Source: Chloroflexota bacterium (lineage in GTDB: Bacteria > Chloroflexota > Dehalococcoidia > DSTF01 > JACRBR01). Taken from it: 36,804 bases of DNA. The position numbers were made by a program, and so were the translations under genes. Shown here one piece after another: positions 29,989 through 36,804 of this stretch; position 1 is the first letter of the stretch; each line of letters opens with the position of its first letter. The stretch is from assembly GCA_028872875.1 (NCBI GenBank), contig JAGWOC010000026.1, positions 1-36,804 on the forward strand. The letters run 5' to 3'. The notes beneath the pieces are model-generated. The model made no database searches, was not told the DNA's origin, and saw only the letters and a program-made list of their open reading frames with translations.

Positions 29989-30657
29989 GTGTCCGCCACC
30001 AGCCCGCCGCCAACGGAGCCGCCGCTGACCGCGGTCGTCGTCGTGATCCTGACGGTGGTCGACGACGACCTGCGCGTGCTGCTGATCCATCGCGCCGGCG
30101 ATCCGTATCGCGGCTCCTGGGCGCTGCCGGGCGGCCTGCTCGCCGAGGGCGAGTCGCTGGACCGCGCGGCGGCGCGCAAGCTGCACGACGAGACCGGCGT
30201 GCGCGACGTGTACCTCGAGCAGCTCTACACCTTCGGCGAGCTGCCGCGCGGCGACGACGCCCGGCGGGGCGTCGCGGTGACGTACTTCGCGCTGGTGCAG
30301 TACGGGCAGGTGCGGCTCGCGGAGCGGACGGAGTGGGCGCCGGAGTGGCACAGCGTCTATAAGCTGCCCGCGCTGGCGTTCGACAACAACGCCGTCGTCG
30401 ACTACGCGCTGCGGCGCCTGCGCTCGAAGCTGGAGTACACCAACGTCGCCTACAGTCTGCTGCCCCGGCAGTTCACGCTGAGCGACCTGCAGCAGGTGTA
30501 CGAGGCGATCCTGGACCGCGAGCTCGACAAGCGGAACTTCCGGCGGCGGATGCTGTCGCTGGGCGTCATCAAGCCGGCGGGCGGCCGGCGGATGGAGGGC
30601 GCGCACCGCCCCGCCCAGCTCTACGCCTTCACGAAGCGCGAGCCGGTGCTGGTGTAG
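29989..30657 (+). CDS. NUDIX plus winged-helix protein, NrtR-like regulator
   Basis: NUDIX domain (about residues 12-150) with VVVVILTVVDDDLRVLLIHRAG and a box from GGLLAEGESLDRAAARKLHDETGV, then a C-terminal winged helix: SLLPRQFTLSDLQQVYEAILDRELDKRNFRRRML, typical of NrtR-type regulators that sense ADP-ribose and control NAD-related genes. The catalytic RExxEE reads RKxxDE, so hydrolase activity is probably lost. GTG 29989, 222 residues. Target genes are not evident; none for NAD synthesis is in the window. Preceded at 4 nt by the 40-residue membrane protein. Confidence 0.8.
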   Translation: MSATSPPPTEPPLTAVVVVILTVVDDDLRVLLIHRAGDPYRGSWALPGGLLAEGESLDRAAARKLHDETGVRDVYLEQLYTFGELPRGDDARRGVAVTYFALVQYGQVRLAERTEWAPEWHSVYKLPALAFDNNAVVDYALRRLRSKLEYTNVAYSLLPRQFTLSDLQQVYEAILDRELDKRNFRRRMLSLGVIKPAGGRRMEGAHRPAQLYAFTKREPVLV

Positions 30658-30679
30658 CCCGCGCCCCCGTCGCCGCCCC

Positions 30680-32176
30680 TTAGCCCCTGCGGGCGTAGGC
30701 GCGGCGGCGGCCGATGCTCACTGCGGCGACGCCGCTCACCAACAGCGCGCCGGCAACGAGCAACAGCGCGCTCGGGCCGGCGTCTGCCGGACCCGTGCCG
30801 GTGTTTGGCGCGATGATGACGGGCCGCAGCGCACCGGCACCGACCACCCCGGCGGGGGCGGTGGCGACCGGTGGGACGGGCGTGGACGACGCGCCCACCG
30901 TGGCAGTGGCAGGGGGCGTCGTGGTCGCCCTAGGTGTCGCGGTGGCCGTCGGCGTTGCGGTGCGTACGGGGCCGCCAACACTGGGCGTTGGCTGCAATCC
31001 CAGCACATCGACGGGCGTACCCGTGGTAATGATGGTGCCGTCGCCCAGTTGTCCCTGCGGATTGCCGCCCCAGCACTTCACGGCGCCGGATGTGAGGACC
31101 GCACACGTGTGGTCGCCGCCCGCCGAGATGCTCGCCACGCCGCTCGCAAGGCCGATCACGTCCACGACCACGAGGCTCTTCGGCACAACGAGGGGATCGC
31201 TGCCGTCGCCGAGCTGGCGGTCGGTGTTGTCGCCCCAGCACTTCGCGCCACCGGATGTCGTGACAACGCACGTGTGGTCGCCGCCGGCAGAGATGGCGCC
31301 CGCGGGACTCGTCAGGGCCGTCGCGTTGACGGGCGTCAGGCTATTCGTCGTCGTGCCGTCCCCCAACTGGCCTTCAACATTGTCCCCCCAGCACTTGACG
31401 CCGCCGGCAATCATCACCGCGCACGCGTAGTCACCGCTCGCGGAGACCGCAGCGACGCCGCTCGTCAGGCCGGTGACATCGACCGGCGTGGAACTGCCGG
31501 TCGTGGTGCCGTTGCCGAGTTGCCCGTCGGGGTTTTCGCCCCAGCACTTGGCGGCGCCGGCGCTGGTCACGGCACACGTGATCTCGCCGCCGGCGGAGAC
31601 CGACGCGACGCCGCTCGTCAGCCCGGTGACATCGACCGGCGTCGAGCTGTCGGCGAAGGCGCCATTGCCGAGCTGGCCAGAGAATCCCTCGCCCCAGCAC
31701 TTGACGCCGCCGGCGGACGTGACGGCGCAGGTCTGGCCGCCGCCGCTGGAGATCGCGACGACGCCACTGGCCAGGCCCGTGACATCGACCGGAACCAGGC
31801 TGGAGGTGGTGGTGCCGTTGCCGAGCTGCCCGTTCAGATTGTCGCCCCAGCACTTGACGCCACCGGCGGCAGTGAGCGCGCAGGAGTGCGCGCCGCCCGA
31901 CGACACGGCGATCGCGCCGGATGTGAGACCGGTCACGTCGACGGGGACAGCGCTGTCGGTGGTGGTGCCGTTACCCAGGGCGCCGTCGATGTTGGAGCCC
32001 CAGCACTTGACGCCGCCGGCGGACGTGAGGATGCAGGTGTGCTCGGCACCGAGCGAGATCATGGGGGCCTGCGCCGCCCTGGCCGGCTGCCAGCGCAAGA
32101 GCACCGCGCCGGTAAGCGCGGCGACGCCAATCAGCAGCGCGGCACACAGCGCCACCGGGGTACGACTCGCGCTCAT
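30680..32176 (-). CDS. Secreted RCC1-repeat beta-propeller with C-terminal anchor
   Basis: Exported 498-residue protein. Signal peptide about 1-36 ([19 protein letters not shown], then AR-AA). Seven RCC1-type repeats of about 50 residues start near 39, 89, 140, 190, 240, 292 and 348, each with a Cys pair ten residues apart (HTC...KCWG), which could form disulphides in the propeller. A Thr/Pro-rich linker (about 396-450) leads to [14 protein letters not shown], a hydrophobic helix and RRRAYARRG, a layout like a cell-wall sorting signal (APNTG in place of LPxTG). Strong promoter and AAGGAGA ribosome-binding site upstream. Its ligand is unknown. Confidence 0.88.
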   Translation of the reverse strand: MSASRTPVALCAALLIGVAALTGAVLLRWQPARAAQAPMISLGAEHTCILTSAGGVKCWGSNIDGALGNGTTTDSAVPVDVTGLTSGAIAVSSGGAHSCALTAAGGVKCWGDNLNGQLGNGTTTSSLVPVDVTGLASGVVAISSGGGQTCAVTSAGGVKCWGEGFSGQLGNGAFADSSTPVDVTGLTSGVASVSAGGEITCAVTSAGAAKCWGENPDGQLGNGTTTGSSTPVDVTGLTSGVAAVSASGDYACAVMIAGGVKCWGDNVEGQLGDGTTTNSLTPVNATALTSPAGAISAGGDHTCVVTTSGGAKCWGDNTDRQLGDGSDPLVVPKSLVVVDVIGLASGVASISAGGDHTCAVLTSGAVKCWGGNPQGQLGDGTIITTGTPVDVLGLQPTPSVGGPVRTATPTATATPRATTTPPATATVGASSTPVPPVATAPAGVVGAGALRPVIIAPNTGTGPADAGPSALLLVAGALLVSGVAAVSIGRRRAYARRG

Positions 32177-32250
32177 GGGTACGTCTCCTTCATGCTATCG
32201 GTGTCAGGGAAATGCGAATCTTGGTAACCATCCATCATAAGTCGCTGCCA

Positions 32251-32278
32251 ATCATAGCACCGGCTGGGGGACTGTCAA
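32251..32278 (-). promoter_or_regulatory. Strong promoter of the RCC1 gene
   Basis: On the minus strand: TTGACA (32278-32273), 16-nt spacer, TATGAT (32256-32251). Predicted start near 32244, giving a leader of roughly 68 nt. The closest match to consensus in this window. Confidence 0.75.
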
Positions 32279-32579
32279 GTGCGATGGCGTGGGCCCCCGT
32301 CAGCACACCCCGCTCGTCCAGATACAAGCCGCCACGCCGACGACCCGGCCGATCCGGCTGCCCTCAGGGGGGTTTGCGCACGGGCCGACCGCTTTGTTAG
32401 CGTGACGGTGAAGTCCTCACCGAAGTCTCCTGCCGCACGGTTCCACCGCCGCACGCGACGACTCCGCGGATTTGAGGCCAGCGCGATGCCGGATCGCGGT
32501 CTTTGACACGTGCAGCACGCCGCGAGGCGGCCGGGGGATCGGCTCCCCGGGGCGGGACGGCGACAGGAGGACAGAGCAG
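32279..32579 (+). other. Spacer upstream of the cold-shock gene
   Basis: About 300 nt without a gene. The part near the cold-shock gene holds a hairpin CCGGGG/CCCCGG (32531-32550) and the ribosome-binding site ACAGGAGG. TTGACA at 32503 has no good -10 partner. The leader may be long, as in cspA mRNAs, but no conserved cold box is recognised. Confidence 0.4.
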
Positions 32580-32795
32580 ATGGCAACGGGACAGATCAAG
32601 CGGCTGGTGCGCGACCGCGGCTTCGGCTTCATCCGGCCGGAGGGGGCGACGGAGGACATCTTCTTCCACAGCTCGTCAATCGCTGGCGGCGTCTTCGACC
32701 AGCTCAACGAGGGTCAAAACGTCGAATTCGACCGCGAGCCGGACCCGCGCGACCCGAAGCGCAGCCGCGCGGTCAACGTGCGCGTCGTCGGATAG
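32580..32795 (+). CDS. Cold-shock protein (CspA family)
   Basis: Single-stranded nucleic-acid chaperone with the OB-fold cold-shock domain. Seen in 71 residues: TGQIKRLVRDRGFGFIRPEG with RNP1, DIFFHSSSI with RNP2, FDQLNEGQNVEFDREPDPRDPKRSRAVNVRVV. Basic and aromatic RNA-binding residues are conserved. ATG 32580 with ACAGGAGG 9 nt upstream. Ends before a strong hairpin shared with the convergent dps gene. Slightly diverged N-terminus (MATGQIKRL) but a clear family member. Confidence 0.93.
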   Translation: MATGQIKRLVRDRGFGFIRPEGATEDIFFHSSSIAGGVFDQLNEGQNVEFDREPDPRDPKRSRAVNVRVVG

Positions 32796-32861
32796 GCCGC
32801 GGCGCGGCCACAGCCGGCGCCGTGTGCGCCCGGGGCCGCCCACGGCGAGACGCACCGCACC

Positions 32862-32892
32862 ACAGAGGGCCAGGTGTACCTGGCCCCTCTGT
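32862..32892. terminator. Terminator between convergent cold-shock and dps genes
   Basis: ACAGAGG-GCCAGGT (32862-32875) pairs with ACCTGGC-C-CCTCTGT (32878-32892), 14 pairs with one bulged C. It sits between two convergent genes and reads as a hairpin on both strands, fitting a bidirectional terminator. Confidence 0.7.
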
Positions 32893-32926
32893 CTTCGTCT
32901 CACAGCGGCTGCGCCGCGAACGGCGG

Positions 32927-33397
32927 TTATGCGACCATGCCGTCGCCGCGGCGGAGGAACTCCTCGATGAACCAGGCGTTCTTCTCGTGTGTCTGCACGA
33001 GGGTCGCGAAGAGGTCGTTGGTGCCGGGATCGTCCTCTTCGTCGGCGATGCGCGCGGCTTCGCGCATGTCCCTGATGATCTGGCGCTCGTTGTCCAGCGC
33101 CTCTTCGAGCATGTCGTGCGGCGCCGGCGTCCCGTCGGCGATGCGCACGGATGCGGTCGCGGCGATCTCCTGCGGCGTCGAGAGGGCGTCGCCGCCGAGC
33201 ATACGGGAGCGCTCGGCGAACGGGTCGACTTCAGCGAGGGCTGACGCCGCCATCTCATCGAAGAAGAGGTGCAGGTCGCGGAAGAGGGGACCATACGTGA
33301 ACCAGTGGTACCGTTTGGCATTCAGGTACATGGCGAGCGCGTTCGCCTGTGCGCGCCTGAGCGCCGGAATGATGCGGGTCTGCGTCGTGCTTACCAT
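32927..33397 (-). CDS. dps: Dps-family ferritin-like DNA-protection protein
   Basis: Forms a 12-subunit cage that oxidises and stores iron and shields DNA in stress. Seen: NALAMYLNAKRYHWFTYGPLFRDLHLFFDEMAASALAEVDPFAERSRMLGG, carrying the ferroxidase His (YHW), Asp/Glu (FFDEM) and the second Asp; then ASVRIADGTPAPHDMLEEALDNERQIIRDMREAARIADEEDDPGTNDLFATLVQTHEKNAWFIEEFLRR. 156 residues from ATG 33397, with AAGGAGGTG 7 nt upstream. TACACT at 33430-33425 is a possible -10. No long Lys-rich N-terminal tail, so DNA binding is uncertain. Confidence 0.9.
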   Translation of the reverse strand: MVSTTQTRIIPALRRAQANALAMYLNAKRYHWFTYGPLFRDLHLFFDEMAASALAEVDPFAERSRMLGGDALSTPQEIAATASVRIADGTPAPHDMLEEALDNERQIIRDMREAARIADEEDDPGTNDLFATLVQTHEKNAWFIEEFLRRGDGMVA

Positions 33398-33512
33398 AGA
33401 GAGCACCTCCTTGGGGCTACTTCGAGTGTAGCACCGTGCGGGATCGCCCATCACCGGGCCGATCTCCGCGATGGGACGCCACCTCGATCCCGCCGATGCC
33501 GCGCACATCGCC

Positions 33513-33518
33513 TATAGT
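33513..33518 (+). promoter_or_regulatory. Candidate -10 element, leaderless flippase-like gene
   Basis: TATAGT ends 8 nt before ATG 33527; no ribosome-binding site is present. No -35 is clear. Confidence 0.35.
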
Positions 33519-33526
33519 TCGTTCCG

Positions 33527-34573
33527 ATGGCAACGTCCGCAACCACGCCAGCCGGCGCATCATGGCGTTCGCGCCGCACCCTGCTGCGGCTCGCCACGGG
33601 AGCGGTGATCGGCGCGGCCGCACTCTACGCCATCAGTTCGTTCGCCGGTGGGTTCGGCGACGCGCTTGATGCGCTGAGGGACGCCGACCCCGGTGTGCTG
33701 CTCCTCGCCCTGAGCGCCGAAGTCCTCTGCTACGTGGTCATTGCCTTCGAACTGCGGGCGCTGATCCACACCGGCACGCCGCGCCTCACCGTCGCCTTCC
33801 GCGCCGGGCTCGTGAACTCAGGACTCGGCAGCCTCCTGCCCGGGTCACCCGCTCCCGGCATCGCGCTCGCTGTCACGCAGCTTCGCCGGCATGGCGTGCC
33901 CACCGGCAAGGCCGCCCTCGCGCTCGGCTGGATGAGTTGGTTCAGCGCCCGCTCGCTGCTCGCGATCACGGCCATCATCACCATCGTCGCTGCCGCGGAG
34001 GGAGACTTCTCGAGCGGGCGGACAGGCGTCGCCATCGCCCTCGCTGTTATCATCGGGCTCGCCCTGGCGCTGACAGGAATGCTCATGGCCCGGGGGGCTG
34101 GGGCGGAGTGGGTAGCTGCGCTCGCGAGTCGCGTGAAGCTCCGCGGCCTTCGGCCACCGTCCGCCGAGGCCCGCACCGCCGGCGCACGCTGGCACGCCGA
34201 CGCCATGGAAGCGGCCGGCCGCTTCCCGCGGCGCATCGGCGTCGCCCTGATGAGCGCGAGCGCGTGGTTGGCGGATGCCGGCTGCCTCTATTTCGCCCTC
34301 CGCGCCGTCGGCGTCCATGTCGGCTTCGAGATCCTGCTCCTCGCCTACAGCGCCGGGCTCATCTCCTCGGCGCTGCCGCTCCTGCCCGGTGGCCTCGGCG
34401 TGGTCGAAGCCGCCGTGCCTGCCACCCTGAGTCACTACGGCGTCCCGCTCGACGCGGCGCTCGCCGGCACCCTGGCGTGGCGCGGCATCGGCCTGTTCCT
34501 CCCGGCGCTCGCCGGCCTGTTCGCCCTCGCCAGCCTGCGCATGGGGCGCCCGGTGGCCGTTCCGCCCGGGTAG
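33527..34573 (+). CDS. LPG-synthase transmembrane / flippase-like membrane protein (UPF0104)
   Basis: A 348-residue membrane protein with eight or so hydrophobic spans. The family word LPLLPGGLGVVEAAVPATLSHYGVPLDAALAGTLAWRGIGLFLPALAGL (C-terminal) is the hallmark of the lysylphosphatidylglycerol-synthase transmembrane/AglD flippase-like group, which moves lipids or lipid-linked sugars. NSGLGSLLPGSPAPGIALAV, in the middle, is the other conserved block. No catalytic synthase domain is present, so lipid translocation is more likely than aminoacylation. ATG 33527 appears leaderless. Confidence 0.8.
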   Translation: MATSATTPAGASWRSRRTLLRLATGAVIGAAALYAISSFAGGFGDALDALRDADPGVLLLALSAEVLCYVVIAFELRALIHTGTPRLTVAFRAGLVNSGLGSLLPGSPAPGIALAVTQLRRHGVPTGKAALALGWMSWFSARSLLAITAIITIVAAAEGDFSSGRTGVAIALAVIIGLALALTGMLMARGAGAEWVAALASRVKLRGLRPPSAEARTAGARWHADAMEAAGRFPRRIGVALMSASAWLADAGCLYFALRAVGVHVGFEILLLAYSAGLISSALPLLPGGLGVVEAAVPATLSHYGVPLDAALAGTLAWRGIGLFLPALAGLFALASLRMGRPVAVPPG

Positions 34574-34586
34574 CGGCCGGCCGCGC

Positions 34587-35864
34587 TCAGATCTCACGCA
34601 GACGGCGGCTCGTGACGCCGATGAACAGCACGATGAGCGAGGCGAGGCCCGTGAAGCCGGCGACGGTGAGCTGCGCGCCGAAGACGTCGATCAGCGCGCC
34701 CATGAGCAAAGCGCTGAACGGCGTAATGCCGCTCACCATCACGTAGAGCGAGATCACCCGCCCGCGGTAGTCGTCGTGGACGACGAGCTGGATCATCACC
34801 TGGTTGAACATCAGGTACGTCGAGTTGGCGATGCCGGCGACGACGAGCAGCGTGAAGGAGAGCGCGTAGTTGTTCGAGAGGGCAAAGATCGTCACCAGCG
34901 CCATGTAGATGAACGTCGTCCAGACCAGGATCTGGCCGCGCTTCGTGACGTTCGAGAAGTTCGCGGCGATCACGGCGCCGATGATCGAGCCGTAGCCCAC
35001 CGCCGAGGCGAGGAAGCCGTAGCCCGTCGAGCCCGAGTGCAGCACGTCTTCGGCGAAGACCGGGATGAAGGAGACATACGGGTAGACGAGGATGCTCGGC
35101 AGCGCGGCCATGAACACGAGCAGCCGCACGTCGGGGTGGCCGCGGGCGTAACGCAGCCCGTCGCGCATGCTCTCGACGACGGAGGCGGTGTGGCGGCCGC
35201 TGGGCTCGCCGCGCGCCTTGATGCGCGAGGTCGCGGCCGATGAGAACAGGTAGGCGGCCGCCTGCACGATAAAGGCCGCGCCGACGCCGAAGGCGCCGAT
35301 CAGCGCGCCACCGAGCGCCGGGCCGGCGATGCGCATGGTGTTGCCGCCGAGCGAGTTCACGGCAATGCTGTTGGGCAGGTCTTCGGCACCGACGACGTCG
35401 TAGATCATCACCTGCCGCGCGGGCTGGTTGACGGCTTCGGCGAGGCCGTCGACCGTGGCGGTGAGATAGAGCATCCAGACGCTGATCAGATGCGTGATGA
35501 CGAGGAAGGCGAGCAGCGTGCCGACCACGGAACTGATCGCCGTCATCACGACGAGCACCGTCTTGCGGTTGAAGCGGTCCGTGATGGCGCCGGCGAAGGG
35601 CGAGACGCCGAGCGTCGTGGCGCCGCGGACGAAGGCGACGGCGCCGATCTGGAACGGGGAGTTGGTGAGCTCGAAGATCAGCCAGCCCTGGGCGACGAAC
35701 TGCACCCACTGGGCGAGCATGGTGCCGACGTTGCCGAGCCAGAGGACGCGGAAGTCGGGGTACTTGCCGAGCGTATAGAGGGTGCGCTTGCCGAAGCCGC
35801 GCAAGCCGCCAGCGGTGAGCGCTTCGGCCGCCGCCGCCGTGGATCCCGGTGATGTCGAAGACAC
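34587..35864 (-). CDS. MFS transporter (MFS_3/EntS-type exporter)
   Basis: A 425-residue, about twelve-span major-facilitator protein. Seen: FRVLWLGNVGTMLAQWVQFVAQGWLIFELTNSPFQIG, GVSPFAGAITDRFNRKTVL (the MFS motif A-like loop between TM2 and TM3), NQPARQVMIYDVV, and the C-terminal domain with YLMFNQVMIQLVVHDDYRGRVISLYVM. This is the pattern of the group that includes the enterobactin exporter EntS and unspecific drug exporters; the substrate is unknown. GTG 35864 with GAGG upstream. Confidence 0.85.
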   Translation of the reverse strand: MSSTSPGSTAAAAEALTAGGLRGFGKRTLYTLGKYPDFRVLWLGNVGTMLAQWVQFVAQGWLIFELTNSPFQIGAVAFVRGATTLGVSPFAGAITDRFNRKTVLVVMTAISSVVGTLLAFLVITHLISVWMLYLTATVDGLAEAVNQPARQVMIYDVVGAEDLPNSIAVNSLGGNTMRIAGPALGGALIGAFGVGAAFIVQAAAYLFSSAATSRIKARGEPSGRHTASVVESMRDGLRYARGHPDVRLLVFMAALPSILVYPYVSFIPVFAEDVLHSGSTGYGFLASAVGYGSIIGAVIAANFSNVTKRGQILVWTTFIYMALVTIFALSNNYALSFTLLVVAGIANSTYLMFNQVMIQLVVHDDYRGRVISLYVMVSGITPFSALLMGALIDVFGAQLTVAGFTGLASLIVLFIGVTSRRLREI

Positions 35865-35894
35865 GTCGCGCCTCGGTGAGCCTGGGGACGCCGC

Positions 35895-35923
35895 ATCCTA
35901 CCGGACGTGCGCGTGAGGGTGAA
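35895..35923 (-). promoter_or_regulatory. Candidate promoter of the MFS gene
   Basis: On the minus strand: TTCACC (35923-35918), 17-nt spacer, TAGGAT (35900-35895). Predicted start near 35888, leader about 24 nt. Confidence 0.5.
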
Positions 35924-36018
35924 GGTGATCGGGGGTTCAGGATTGCGGCTGCATCGGCAGCCAGCAACGGCAACGACAGACGACAGACAGCAGCCGACGG
36001 GCCCCGGGCAGCCGGGCG

Positions 36019-36630
36019 CTACGGCGTGGGCCAGCCGTAGCGCTGCGCCAGCGCGGCGATGTCGAGGTCGGGGCTATGACGCGTCAGGCCGAGCGCGTGG
36101 CCCAGCTCGTGCAGGATCAGGTTGCGCCGGCGCGCCTCGATGTCCGGGCCGGGCGGGATGATGTCGTTGAGGTAGATGTAGGCTGTCGTGATTTCGCCGT
36201 TGCAGCCCTCGGGCACCGTCGCGGGCGGGAAATTGCAGGCGGTGCCGGCGGCGTCGTAGACGGTCGCGAACCCCCCGTCGCCAGGCTGGAAGAGGTAGCC
36301 GGGCAGCACCGGCGGCGCACTGTCGCGGTAGCGGCGCACCCGGACGACGATGTTCGCGCCCGCGGCACTGTCCTGGAACTGGAGGTAGGGCGTCGCCGCG
36401 GCGTAGGTGGCAAGGGACCATTGGAGGGCCGGCGACCAGTCGGCGGACGGTCCGGATGGGCTGCCGCCGGTCTCATCGATCACGGCGACCCGCAGCGGGG
36501 CGCCGGAGCCTCGCACGTAGCCGGAGGCGGGGTCGCCCTGGGCGGCGATGCTGACGATGCAGCCGGCGGCCGCGACGAGGACGGCGATGCTGAGGGCGAG
36601 CAGGACGCCCGCCTTGCGGAGCGATGACAC
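36019..36630 (-). CDS. Matrixin-like zinc metalloprotease lipoprotein
   Basis: A 203-residue exported protein with a signal peptide ending in lipobox VAAAGC (Cys at about 24) and the zinc-binding HELGHALGLTRH (HExxHxxGxxH, residues 174-185) followed by SPD, close to its C-terminus. This is the metzincin motif of matrixins; the catalytic domain (about 40-203) is short, and includes YLQFQDSAAGANIVVRVRRY and EITTAYIYLND, typical of bacterial matrixin-like proteins. The usual Met-turn is not evident after the zinc site, as the chain ends about 18 residues on. GTG 36630; no ribosome-binding site visible. Confidence 0.8.
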   Translation of the reverse strand: MSSLRKAGVLLALSIAVLVAAAGCIVSIAAQGDPASGYVRGSGAPLRVAVIDETGGSPSGPSADWSPALQWSLATYAAATPYLQFQDSAAGANIVVRVRRYRDSAPPVLPGYLFQPGDGGFATVYDAAGTACNFPPATVPEGCNGEITTAYIYLNDIIPPGPDIEARRRNLILHELGHALGLTRHSPDLDIAALAQRYGWPTP

Positions 36631-36743
36631 GGGCGCTGCCTGGCGGGGCAGTGCGAGACGATGCTACGGGACGGGGAAGGGTCTCGTGCTTCCCGCCGAT
36701 CCAAACGCCGGGCAGCGGCCGGCGTTGCAGCGGGCAGGGTGCG

Positions 36744-36804
36744 TCATGGCGCCGCCGGGGTCGCGGACGCCGGGGTGATGCCGGCAATGTAGCCGTCGAT
36801 GTTG
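36744..36804 (-). CDS. Partial C-terminus of a gene entering from the right edge
   Basis: The minus-strand reading from the window edge gives NIDGYIAGITPASATPAAP and a TGA at 36746-36744. Only 19 residues are visible, so neither gene nor function can be confirmed. The alternative is that the end of the window is non-coding. Confidence 0.3.
   Translation of the reverse strand, partial: NIDGYIAGITPASATPAAP

Overview
The window is about 70% GC, densely packed and gene-rich, with no tRNA, rRNA, CRISPR array or insertion sequence that I can see. Class II (B12-dependent) ribonucleotide reductase, an ftsQ-ftsA-ftsZ cluster, WtpABC tungstate/molybdate transport, lipobox lipoproteins, REP-like palindromes and candidate leaderless genes together suggest a high-GC bacterium. 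Chloroflexota (Dehalococcoidia or a relative) is my best guess, but it is an inference from gene content, not proven by a marker gene.

Left part (1-9130): ftsQ, ftsA and ftsZ form the end of a division cluster. They are followed by a roughly 420-nt gene-free stretch holding six consecutive strong hairpins. A sigma70-type promoter carrying a pair of NrdR-box-like sites then drives nrdR. Three unrecognised small genes lie between nrdR and the class II reductase gene nrdJ. A tiny lysine/alanine-rich histone-H1-like gene and a 50-residue membrane peptide follow.

Middle-left (9130-21500): a long palindrome precedes a one-domain ModE-like regulator, a GNAT acetyltransferase and wtpA-wtpB-wtpC. A membrane protein gene comes next. 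The minus strand then carries a GDPD-like protein, a YjbQ-family protein, a DUF2203 protein, a TldE/PmbA protein and ComF. A heptamer tandem repeat and REP-like palindromes sit among these genes. On the plus strand are a secreted S33-type peptidase and moaD-moaE, so molybdenum/tungsten uptake and molybdopterin synthase lie in the same region. A small zinc-ribbon gene converges on moaE.

Middle-right (21600-27710): a NUDIX hydrolase, trmD, and then a thiamine operon with its own promoter and a TPP riboswitch: thiD, two small unrecognised membrane proteins, thiG, a ThiE/TenI-family gene, thiS and thiO. Starts and stops overlap or nearly touch, implying one transcript with translational coupling. 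thiC and thiF are absent. Both ubiquitin-like sulfur carriers in the window, MoaD and ThiS, carry extra residues after the Gly-Gly tail.

Right part (27800-36804): a DUF2269 membrane protein, miaB, a 40-residue membrane peptide, a NUDIX plus winged-helix regulator (NrtR-like), a secreted seven-repeat RCC1 protein with a possible sorting tail, a cold-shock protein, Dps, an LPG-synthase/flippase-like membrane protein, an MFS transporter and a matrixin-like lipoprotein. No single new multi-gene defence or mobile system is evident. The best leads are the structured ftsZ-nrdR spacer, the tailed MoaD/ThiS pair, the two orphan membrane proteins under TPP control, and the three orphan genes between nrdR and nrdJ.
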